In this document: positions 45,384 to 55,895 of the stretch, one piece after another
How the letters are laid out: every line of letters begins with the position of its first letter
How positions within the stretch are numbered: the first letter of the stretch is position 1
Origin: Glycine soja
Taxonomy: Eukaryota > Streptophyta > Magnoliopsida > Fabales > Fabaceae
DNA: 64,000 nt
Direction: 5' to 3'
NCBI RefSeq assembly: GCF_004193775.1
Contig: NC_041019.1
Span: 16,091,020 to 16,155,019, forward strand
The notes under the pieces: model-generated
What the model saw: the letters and a program-made list of their open reading frames with translations, nothing else
What the model was told of the DNA's origin: nothing
Databases searched by the model: none
Made by a program: the position numbers and the translations under genes

Positions 45384-45541
45384 CAAGTAGAGGGTACATC
45401 TACTTGGGTTTGACTGAGAACAAGAGAGGGTACATCTCTTGTGGATCAGTTCTAGTGGAGGGTACATCCACTAGGGTTTCAAAGAGAACAAGGGAGGGTA
45501 CATCCCTTGTGGATCTTTTCTTGTAAAAGGATTTTTACAAG
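45384..45541 (+). other. Hairpin array II, constant GGGTACA loops
   Basis: Four perfect 8-bp stems close the identical loop GGGTACA: CAAGTAGA/TCTACTTG (45384-45406), ACAAGAGA/TCTCTTGT (45420-45442), CTAGTGGA/TCCACTAG (45452-45474) and ACAAGGGA/TCCCTTGT (45488-45510). A degenerate first member precedes them (45362-45380), and a 9-bp stem CTTGTAAAA/TTTTACAAG (45520-45541) follows. The stems differ in sequence but remain paired. Confidence 0.88.
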
Positions 45542-45834
45542 GTTGAAAGAAATCTCAAGGACCGCAGGTCGCTGGGGGACTGGATGTAGGCACGGGTTGT
45601 TGCCGAACCAGTATAAAAACTCTTGTGTGTTTGTTTCCTTCTTCCCTACTCTTTTAATTTCCGCTGTGCATTTAATTTCCGCTTTTACTTTCTGTTAAGT
45701 TTATCTTCTACTCCTTATTCTCTTAACAATTTAGTAAAAGCCTTAGAAGAGTAATTTTTTTAATTAGTAAAGGTTTAGGAATAATTAATTCAACCCCCCT
45801 TCTTAATTATTCCGAGGCCACTCGATCCAACAAG

Positions 45835-45846
45835 TGGTATCAGAGC
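45835..45846 (+). other. Primer-binding site of copia D
   Basis: TGGTATCAGAGC lies two bases after the LTR end and is complementary to the 3' end of initiator tRNA-Met. Confidence 0.93.
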
Positions 45847-45883
45847 TAGGTTTCTTGTAGAAAATTTAACCACTTCAAGATAA

Positions 45884-48800
45884 ATGGCCTCTTTAGATTC
45901 TTTGTCTTTCAAAAGTAATTTCAGGAACAGGTTATTCCAAGATGATGATGAAGACCAAGTCAACTTGTGTCTCATGACAAAATCTGATGAGAATAACAAA
46001 GAAGATTCTGTAAGGAAGAAATGGTACATAGACAGTGGATGTTCCAAGCACATGACGGGTGATGTATCCAAATTCACAACTATTTCCCCCAAGAAAAGTG
46101 GACATGTTACATACGGCGACAACAACAAGGGCAAAATTATTGGAGTCGGTAAAATAGGTACAAGTTCTTCTACTCCTATTGAAAATGTGTTGCTTGTAAA
46201 AGGTTTGAAGCATAGTTTATTAAGTGTTAGTCAATTATGTGATAGAGGATATAAAGTATCCTTTGATTCTGAAAAATGTGTTATTAAGCATGAGCATGAC
46301 AAAGATATTGAACATATAGGTTTTAGAGAAAATAATGTTTACATGATTGATCTAAAACAAAAATCTGAAAATGATAGATGCTTTTTTAGTAAAGATTGTG
46401 ATCCATGGTTATGGCATAAAAGAATTGCTCATATTAACATGGATCATCTAAATAGACTAATTTCAAAAGATCTAGTTATTGGTTTGCCTAAATTAAAATT
46501 TGAAAAAGATAAGTTATGTGATGCATGCCAAAAAGGTAAACAAACAAAAGTATCTTTTAAATCTAAAAATATTGTTTCCACCACTCAACCATTGCAATTA
46601 TTACACATGGATTTGTTTGGACCATCTAGGGTCATGAGTTTTGGGGGAAGTTACTATGCATTAGTAATTGTTGATGATTATTCTAGGTATACTTGGACTT
46701 TATTTCTTACTCATAAGAATGATGCATTTCATGCATTTAGAAGACTTGCCAAAGCCATTCAAAACAAAAAGAATCTCAAAATTATCTCCATCAGAAGTGA
46801 TCATGGAGGAGAATTTGAAAATAATGATTTTGAAATGTTTTGTGATGAAAATGGCATAGAACACAACTTTTATGCACCTAGAACACCCCAACAAAATGGA
46901 GTAGTAGAAAGGAAAAATAGAGCCCTAGAAGAAATTGCTAGAACTCTTTTAAATGACACACCTCTTCCAAAATACTTTTGGGCAGAAGCGGTTAACACCG
47001 CATGTTATATTATGAACAGAGCATTAATCAGACCCATTCTTAAGAAAACCCCATATGAACTTTTTAACAATAGAAAACCAAACATTGCACATTTACATGT
47101 TTTTGAATGTAAATGTTTTGTTCTAAACAATGGTAAAGAAAGCCTAGGAAAGTTTGACGCTAAGGCAGAAGAGGGTATTTTCCTTGGATATTCCTTACAT
47201 AGTAAAGCATTTAGAATATACAACAAAAGAACCATGACAATTGAGGAATCAATACATGTTACTTTTGATGAAACTAATATTACCTCCCCGAGAAAGGAGT
47301 TTGTTGATGATATTGCAGATACTTTGGAAGATACTCAAAATGAAGAAAGAAATCTGAAAAGAAAGAGAGATGATGAAGACAAGGATGATCAAGATGACAC
47401 CGCACAAGAAAATGATAATTTTCCCAAAGAATGGAAAACTTCAAGAAATCATCCTCTTGACAACATCATCGGTGATATCTCAAAAGGGGTAACAACTAGA
47501 CACTCTCTTAAAGATTTATGCAATAATATGGCATTTGTTTCATTAATAGAACCTAAAAATGTTAAGGAAGCTATTATAGATAATCATTGGATAGTAGCTA
47601 TGTAAGAAGAATTAAATCAATTTGAAAGAAATGATGTACAGGAATTAGTAGAAAAACCTTCAGATTATCCAATCATAGGAACTAAGTGGGTATTTAGAAA
47701 TAAATTGGATGAAAATGGTATAGTAATTAGGAATAAAGCTAGACTTGTAGCAAAAGGATATAACCAAGAAGAAGGTATCGACTATGAAGAAACTTTTGCA
47801 CCTGTAGCTAGATTAGAAGCCATTAGGATGTTATTAGCATATGCATCTATTATGAATTTTAAACTATATCAAATGGATGTCAAGAGTGCTTTCTTAAATG
47901 GTCTAATTCAGGAAGAGGTATATGTGGAACAACCTCCTGGGTTTGAAGACTCACAAAAACTAGACCATGTCTATAGATTAAAGAAGACACTTTATGGCTT
48001 AAAACAAGCACCTAGGACTTGGTATGAAAGATTAAGTAAATTCCTATTAGAAAAGAATTTTACTAGAGGGAAAGTAGATACCACTTTATTCATAAAAAAG
48101 AAGGATAATGATATCTTGTTGGTACAAATTTATGTTGATGATATAATTTTTGGATCTACTAATGAATCTTTGTGCAAGGAGTTTTCTATTGACATGCAAA
48201 GTGAGTTTGAAATGTCCATGATGGGTGAGTTAAATTACTTTCTTGGACTACAAATAAAACAAACAAATGATGGGATCTTTGTCAATCAAGCAAAGTATTG
48301 CAAAGAACTCATTAAGAGATTTGGAATAGAAAAATCAAAACACTTGGCTACTCCTATGAATACAAGTTGTTATCTTGACAAAGATGAATCCGGTCAACCT
48401 GTTGATCCAAAGCAATACAGAGGTATGATTGGATCTCTACTTTACTTATCTGCAAGTAGGCCAAATATTATGTTTAGTGTATGCATGTGTGCAAGATTTC
48501 AATCAGATCCAAAGTTTTCACATTTAATGGCAGTAAAAAGAATCATAAGATATCTATTAGGAATAGTTAGTTTAGGATTATGGTACCCTAAGAATTCTTT
48601 ATGCAATCTAGTAGGATACTCAGATTCAGATTTTGTTGGATCAAAAACAGATAGGAAAAGTACTAGTGGTACATGTCAATTCATAAGGTCTGCACTTGTT
48701 TCTTGGAATAGCAAGAAACAAAATAGTGTAGCATTATCCACAGCAGAAGTAGAATACATTTCTGCAGGTAGTTGTTGTGCACAAATTTTGTGGATGAAGC

Positions 48801-50761
48801 AACAACTATCTGACTATGGAATAGTATTAGATCACATTCCCATAAAATGTGACAACATAATGTTGGATCGAGTGGCCTCAGAATAATTAAGAAGGGGGGG
48901 GGTTGAATTAATTATTCCTAAAACCTTACCAATTAAAAATTACTCTTTTAAGGCTTTTACTTATGTTGTTAAGAGAATATGGAGTAGAAGAGAAACTTAA
49001 CAGAAAGTAAAAGCGGAAATTAAATGCACAGCGGAAAGTAAAAGAGTAGGGAAGAAGGAAACAAACACACAAGGATTTTTATATTGGTTCAGCACAAACC
49101 TGTGCCTACCTCCAGTCCCCAAGCGACCTGCGGTCCTTGAGATTTCTTTCAACCTTGTAAAAATCCTTTTACAAGCAAAGATCCACAAGGGATGTACCCT
49201 CCCTTGTTCTCTTTGAACCTAGTGGATGTACCCTCCACTAGAACTGATCCACAAGAGATGTACCCTCTCTTGTTCTCAGTCAAACCCAAGTAGATGTACC
49301 CTCTACTTGTACCACAAAGGATGTACCCTCCAATGTGTTAAGACAAAGATCTCAGGTTGTTACACCTTTGATACTTTGTGAATGGGGATACAAAAGAATT
49401 CTTTGGCGGTTAAACCTTTGAATGCTTTTGTATTAGGGAATGGGAAGAATCAAAAGAATTCTCAGACTGTATCGTGTTGAATTCTTTGACAAGGGAGAAG
49501 GGAGACACAAAAGAATTCAGGCGGTTAGTCCTTCGTTCTTTTGAAAAAGAGAGAAGAGAGACACAAAAAGAATTCAGGTGGTTAGTCCTTGGCGAATTCT
49601 TTTTGGCAAAGGGAGAAGAGAATGAAAAGGATGAATAGCACAAGTTTTCAAGGTTTGGAAAACCAGAAAACTTCAGAAAGCTTTTGGTACAAAGAAGAAG
49701 AAGAAGTTCAAAGAGATTCAAGGCTTGTAAAGAATTGTTTGAATGAATTGGAAAAGTGTTCAAGATTGGAAATTGATTGATTCAAAATGCAAAACAAAGC
49801 CTTGCTTTTATAGACTCTTCATATCTGGTCAAGAAGACCATTCAGAAGAGTTATAACTTTTAGAAAAACTTAAAACCCATTTGAAAAAGTCAAAACCTTT
49901 TTGAAGAGTTACATCTTTAGATTTTTTAGAAACAAACACTAGTAATCGATTACCAAATATGTGTAATCGATTACACAAAGCTTTTGAGTGAAACAATGTG
50001 ACTCTTTACTTTTAAATTTGAATTTCAACGTTCAAGGATACTGGTAATCGATTACCAAAACATTGTAATCGATTACAGCCTTTTGAAAATATTTGGAACG
50101 TTGTAAATTCAGTTTGAAAACTTTTTCAAACTCATTTTACTACTGGTAATTGATTACAACAATATGGTAATCGATTACCAGAGAGTAAAAGCTCTTTGGT
50201 AAAGATTTTGTCAAAAACTCATGTGCTATTCAAAGTTTTGAAAAAACTTTTTAATACTTATCTTGATTGAGTCTTTTCTTCATTCTCGAATCTTGAGTCT
50301 TGAATCTTGATCTTGATTCTTGAGATCTTGAATCTTGATACTTGTTTGTAGGCTTTCTTCTTGAGTCTTGAATTCTTCTTGATTCTTGAACTCTTGACTT
50401 GTTCTTGATTCTCTTGAGATGTTCTTTGATTCACTTGAGCTTTTTGTTCATCATCTTTTGTTGTCATCATTGTTATCATCAAAACACCTTTGAATCATTG
50501 TTGATTCATCATGAAGCTTTGCTTCCACACACAAGTGCTATAAACATATCTAAAAATCCAGTTCTTCACTCTAGAACCAAGCATATAGAAATTAGGCATC
50601 ATTTTATTAGAGATCATGTTCTAAAAGGTGATGTTGTGTTAGAATTTGTAGATACTAAAAATCAACTTGCAGACATCTTTACAAAACCACTGAGTAAAGA
50701 TACCTTCTACAACATTAGAAGAGAATTAGGACTGATAGATGTTAGTGACTTATCAAAATAA
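45884..50761 (+). pseudogene. Copia D pol polyprotein, broken
   Basis: ATG at 45884 begins MASLDSLSF, a gag-like start, but the frame passes within about 20 residues to the region just before protease, so capsid and zinc knuckle are deleted. Protease is at residues 47-59 (WYIDSGCSKHMTG). The pre-integrase zinc region is around 170-220 (WLWHKRIAHINMDHL, LCDACQKGK). The integrase core carries LHMDLFGPS, RSDHGGEFEN and NGVVERKNR. A TAA at 47603-47605 interrupts the frame. Reverse transcriptase follows ([47 protein letters not shown]), then RNase H ([29 protein letters not shown]). A solo LTR cuts it at 48860; the end resumes at 50535 (RTKHIEIRHHFIRDHV, FTKPLSKDTF) and stops at 50759-50761. Confidence 0.95.
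48861..50529 (-). mobile_element. Solo copia LTR nested in copia D RNase H
   Basis: This is a complete LTR in reverse orientation, plus-strand start TGTTGGATCGAG and end GCTTTGCTTCCACA, belonging to the same family as the LTRs of D but diverged. It is flanked by CATAA (48856-48860) and CACAA (50530-50534). The RNase H codons around it require CACAA, so the left copy has mutated. There is no internal sequence, so it is a solo LTR. It holds a TATA box (49805-49812, minus), palindromes (49940-50180) and both hairpin arrays (49140-49620) in reverse. Confidence 0.92.
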
Positions 50762-51150
50762 ATCTATATTATTATGGTATTTGAACAATTTACTATTTCC
50801 TTATTTGCATGGTATGGTTGAACAAGTATGTTATTTGACTATGTGGATTTTATAGTTAATCAATTTATGATTGTTGCTTCATGGTTCTTACTTCATGATT
50901 TGGTTGATGGTTTTTCATGAATGCTGTATGAATGTTTAGTTATATTTGCATACTTAAATTTTGATACGCACTTTGGCTTTTTGTTGATGCCAAAGGGGGG
51001 GAGAAATGGGATTAAATCAGGAACTCACATGAGTAATCAATTTAATTTTAAGATAAGCACAAATTCAAAAACAAAGGGGGAGAATTTATGTAAGTGATCG
51101 ACTAGGAAAAAGTGTGTGTGTGTTTCTTGATTTCAGAAATTGTCATCATC

Positions 51151-51164
51151 AAAAAGGGGGAGAT
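51151..51164 (+). other. Polypurine tract of copia D
   Basis: AAAAAGGGGGAGAT directly before the TGTAGAAGC of the 3' LTR, the plus-strand primer site. A related GGGGGAG run is at 50996-51002 and AAAGGGGGAGAA at 51075-51086. Confidence 0.85.
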
Positions 51165-52927
51165 TGTAGAAGCAAAGCTTCATGGTGAATCAAAGGTGAT
51201 TCAAAGGTGTTTTGATGATAACAATGATGATAACAAAAGATGATGACAAAGGAGATGACAAAAAGCTCAAAGATTAATCAAAGAACAACTCAAGTGAATC
51301 AAAGATCAATCAAATAACAACTCAAGTGAATCAAAAACAGTTCAAGAGTTCAAGATAAGAATCAAGAAGAATTCAAGACTCAAGAAGAAAGTTTAGAGTC
51401 AAGAATCAAGATTCAAGATTCAAGATCTCAAGAATCAAGATCAAGATTCAAGACTCAAGATTCAAGAATCAAGAGAAGGCTTAATCAAGATAAGTATGAA
51501 AAGGTTTTCTCAAAAATTGAATAGCACATGGTTTTTCTCAAAACATGTTTACCAAAGAGTTTTTACTCTCTGGTAATCGATTACCATAATGTTGTAATCG
51601 ATTACCAGTAGCAAAATGGATTTGAAAAAGTTTTCAAATTGAATTTACAACGTTCCAATTATTTTCAAAAAGTTGTAATCGATTACAATGTTTTGGTAAT
51701 CGATTACCAGTGCCTTTGAACGTTGAAATTCAAATTCAAATGTGAAGAGTCACATCTTTTCACATAAAAGCTTTGTGTAATCGATTACACTGATTTGGTA
51801 ATCGGTTACCAGTGACTGTTTATGAATAAATCAAAAGATGTAGCTCTTCAAAAGGTTTTTGACTTTTTCAAATTGGTTTTAAGTTTTTCTAATAGTTATA
51901 ACTCTTCTAAATGGTCTTCTTGACTAGAAATGAAGAGTCTATAAAAGCAAGGCTTTGTTTTGCATTTTCATTAATTCATTCATTCAATCTTAATTACTTT
52001 TCCAATCAATCAATCTTTTCCAATTCATTCTTTACACAAGCAAGTTTTCCACATTGATTTCTGAGTCTCTTTGAACTTCTTCTTCTTCTTCCTTTTGCCA
52101 AAAGCTTTCCAAAGTTTTCTGGTTTTTCTAAACCTTGAAAACTTGTGTTATTCATCTTTTTCATTCTCTTCTCCCTTTGCCAAAAAGAATTCGCCAAGGA
52201 CTAACCGCTTGAATTCTTTTTGTGTCTCTCTTCTCCCTTTTTCAAAAGAACGAAGGACTAACCGCCTGAATTCTTTTGTGTCTCCCTTCTCCCTTGTCAA
52301 AGAATTCAAAACGACACAATCTGAAAAAAATTCTTTTGATTCTTCCCATTCTCTTATACAAAAGTGTTCAAAGGACTAACCGCCTGAGAATTCTTTTGTA
52401 TCCTCATTCACAAAGTATCAAAGGTTTAATCGCCTGAGATCTTTGTCTTAACACATTGGAGGGTACATCCTTTGTGGTACAAGTAGAGGGTACATCTATT
52501 TGGGTTTGACTGAGAACAAGAGAGGGTACATCTCTTGTGGATCAGTTCTAGTGGAGGGTACATCCACTAGGGTTTCAAAGAGAACAAGGGAGGGTACATC
52601 CCTTGTGGATCTTTGCTTGTAAAAGGATTTTTACAAGGTTGAAAGAAATCTCAAGGATCGCAGGTCACTTGGGGACTGGATGTAGGCACGGGTTGTTGCC
52701 GAACTAGTATAAAAACTCTTGTGTGTTTGTTTCCTTCTTCCCTACTCTTTTAATTTCTACTGTGCATTTAGTTTCCCCTTTTACTTTCTGTTAAGTTTAT
52801 CTTCTACTCCTCATTCTCTTAACAATTTAGTAAAAGCCTTAGAAGAGTAATTTTTTAATTAGTAAAGGTTTAGGAATAATTAATTCAACCCCCCTTCTTA
52901 ATTATTTTGAGGCCACTCGATCCAACA
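51165..52927 (+). repeat. 3' LTR of copia D
   Basis: This copy of the 5' LTR is 1,763 bp. Differences include a 12-base insertion (an extra AATGATGATAAC-like unit near 51225), one mutated palindrome (TAATCGGTTA) and small changes in the hairpin arrays. In array II the first stem is CAAGTAGA/TCTATTTG, where a C to T change leaves a G-U pair in RNA. Confidence 0.93.
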
Positions 52928-55276
52928 TGATTAATTACTTTTATGTGTTTATACCTCAAGCGAAGTTCAATACTTTTAGTCGGGTAGTGATCTACTCTGA
53001 TCCTAGATCTTTTTTTTATATTTGATGTAATTTGAGGGATGAAATCTTCAGTGAAAATGTTTTTTTATGTAGCAGATGTGTATTGATCATTTCACTAATT
53101 TTACACTTTGGGTTGTATACAATTTCTTTTATCGTGATACTGTTTATTTGTTTTATTTATGTATAAAGCCTTTGTATTATAAATTTACGTTCATTTATTT
53201 ACGAATTTCATTATGATGTGAAAACTTAACGCTTTCCAAGTAATGCACTTATTTTACCTTATTTTATTTTATCTTATTTATAAAAAAAAATAATGAGATA
53301 TGTTGCCAACTTAAAAATAGAAATTAAAAGTCAATGACACATATTCCACAATATTTAGTATTTAAATAGTTTTTGAAGCAAAATTTCAAAAAAAGAATTT
53401 ATGTTGTTACACCCACCTCTCCAAACATAAACTAAGAATTTATGTTCTTCTATCTAATTAATCATAATTCCGGTTGACCAATTCTAATAGGATAATATAC
53501 CGCATATACCAGTAAGAATAATAAAATTCTTCCCTTCATGCATGCATGTACGAAGAATCTATAATTTTGCATCATCTCTTGGTATATGGACAAAAAATGA
53601 CACATAAAGAGCAAGGCACAAAAGCAAAGTACCACCATTTGCTTTTCATGAAATGCAAAATTCCTTTCTAAAATTTGACATAAAATTAAGAGTATATAAA
53701 CACTTCGCGCGTTCATCCTAGTCTCCATCCTCTCTGCCAACTACCAATATATAAGTATTTAAATATATTTCCAATCCCTATTCCCTTGTACCAGCTAAGG
53801 ATCGCGAACTACGCATAATAAATGCTCTAGAGAAGTTTTATTCTTTTTGTTAAACACACCTAAATTATTATCCTTTCTTATTGGAGCTCTTAGCCTATCG
53901 CAATTAGAAGTGATTATGTCCCCATCTTTCGTTGCTAATTATAATTAGTTTCGTGACCGTGGAACAGTCTATTCAGAGAGGGTAAGATCGAGGAATGAAA
54001 GCTTTAAGAAAATTGATATTACTTTCTCTAATAAGTTAGTAAAAATATATTTAATCCACTATGCATGCATTTGTAGAAATAGAGAGAGGGATGAATTTGA
54101 AAACAATAATGTTGGTGTTTATCTCACAAATAATTAAATGGGTCCAAAAACGTATAAGTATAATATAAAGAAGAAAACTTGGAAGGTTTTTTTTTTTTTT
54201 TTTTTACAGAAGAAAACTTGGAAGTTAAAAGAATAGCGTACGTCCAAATTTCATTCGATAAAAGTAAGGTCAAAATTTCACAGTTATCATTCACATAATA
54301 TCATAGTTAAAATGCTTATGGGAAATTGAAATCTATATTTTCTTCTATATCCATCTCAAAATTCATTCCTTTTTTCTTAAAAAGAAATTAAACCATTTAG
54401 GAAATCACATGGCTATAACAGAAAGCATCTAATTTGAAACATATATATGCAAAACCTCTGTAGGCTCGTTTAATTTGTCACTAATTCATGGTCAAAACCG
54501 TAAAGACAATTTTGATCAGTAAAAATCAGAGAGGAAGAAAAATAAGCTATATATGATTGTGATTTACCAAAACATATACAACACAAGCAATAGTTCATCA
54601 TCATCCTATAATTAATGCGTGTTCTAGAATCAACCCTTAATTAATTCTGAGCTTCACAACAAAATCAACAGGATAAAAATAATTAATCAAGAAATAAATA
54701 TGCTTAGCTATTATTAACGTAGAAAGCAATATGAGTACTATACCCTTGGCTTGTTCACCAGTGATTCCTGGAGTTCCTCCAAACACTTCAATGGGGAGGA
54801 ATAGGAATAGCTAGAGATTCTGACAAAAGTGAAAATCCATAATATTGAAGTGGTTAGGGGAACTCTTGGGAACAGCAGGTGCCAGTTTTGACCCTTTTGC
54901 TTGTAATTTGGTATTATGAGGGAAACGTATGTCACATGTTTTTATTGTATATACCAAGTGTTAAGTGATGTCGTCATCAATCAGTTCCAGCCATTGGATG
55001 AATTTTAATGAGCACAATTGTAAATCATGTACCTAGACGGGAAAATGGGCACTTTGGATAATAGAGAAAGACACGGCAATAATGGTCAGTCAACATTTTC
55101 CTCTTAATTTTTTATCATTTGTTTCCTACCTTAATATTTTCGCATGTCTTTCACTTTCAAAGTCAATTGAACATAATTGTGCATTATTAGTTTACATCCT
55201 ACGGGTCTAGCTACTTCATACATAGAGTTGAGTTTAATTTGTGTAGACAGACATGATGTGTAAATTGTTTGAAATC
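52928..55276. other. Unique-looking AT-rich DNA, no supported gene
   Basis: A 92-codon minus-strand ORF at 53462-53740 (MAERMETRMNARSVYILLILCQIL) has hydrophobic stretches but no family that I recognise. A 23-T run is at about 54187. Nothing else stands out. Confidence 0.4.
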
Positions 55277-55286
55277 AAGTGGAAGT

Positions 55287-55885
55287 AAATATGTCAATAG
55301 GGTGGGGACGGGGATGAGTATTGATTTCCTATTTTATATCTACTTCCTCAAAATCATTTTTCCAATATATTTTAAGAAAATATTTAAAATAAAAAATAAA
55401 AAAAATTAAACAAAGCTAACTAAGTATATTATTTATTCAAGGAATTAAGTTTAGACGGTCAACTTCCTATAGATAAATATACAATCTTATTTCTGGAAAA
55501 ATTTCTTATGAAAATCATATCTACCTCACTTAAAAGCTATCCCCAAAATTTGAGTTTTGAGAGAAAAAGAATGTAATTCTTTAAAATTTATGTTTGTCTA
55601 TAGAATTTTAGTTTTAGTCTTCAAAAGAATAAAAATAATAATCAATAAATAAAAAGTATAAAAGTTTAATAAAAGTAATTAATTAAATAATATACATAAC
55701 ATAAAATAAGAGTAACTTTGTAATTATATGTATCGGGCACAGGTGAGTAGCTATATACTCATACTCATCTTCATTTTCGTTTAAAAAACTTAGGTATTAT
55801 TCATACTCGTATCTGTCAACTTAAGTGAGAATTATCCGTCAAGATTGAGACGATACTTGTGAGTACAAGTTTATTTGTCATGTCT
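55287..55885. mobile_element. Mutator-like MITE candidate
   Basis: The flanks are AAGTGGAAGT (55277-55286) and AAGTGAAAGT (55886-55895), ten bases with one mismatch. The ends are loosely inverted (AAATATGTCAATAGGG on the left; the right end reversed gives AGACATGACAAATAAA). A GGGTGGGGACGGGG stretch near the left end recalls the MITE at 38501. It is AT-rich and non-coding inside. Confidence 0.5.
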
Positions 55886-55895
55886 AAGTGAAAGT

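Larger units (their letters stand above)
44084..45832 (+). repeat. 5' LTR of copia D
   Basis: It starts TGTAGAAGC and ends GATCCAACA (1,749 bp). Order: a tract of short AATCAAGATTCAAG repeats (44230-44395), six TAATCGATTA palindromes (44481-44715), a TATA box at 44847, then hairpin array I (45088-45360) and hairpin array II (45360-45541), both expected to be transcribed. Confidence 0.93.
44084..52927 (+). mobile_element. Copia element D, with nested solo LTR
   Basis: This is a complete-ended Ty1/copia element with a 5' LTR (44084-45832), primer-binding site (45835-45846), pol (45884-50761, interrupted), polypurine tract (51151-51164) and 3' LTR (51165-52927). The flanks are GGATT and TGATT, a 5-base duplication with one mismatch. 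The two LTRs are very similar, differing by scattered substitutions and a few short indels, so the insertion is recent. Gag is almost wholly missing, pol has one stop, and a reverse-oriented solo LTR splits RNase H. Confidence 0.93.

Noticed and set aside
46668..47235. Small ORFs overlapping the copia integrase region
   Set aside because: They are out-of-frame or antisense shadows of pol.
53462..53740. 92-codon minus-strand ORF as a small membrane protein gene
   Set aside because: No family recognised, no supporting promoter or intron signals, and hydrophobic ORFs of this size are common by chance here.
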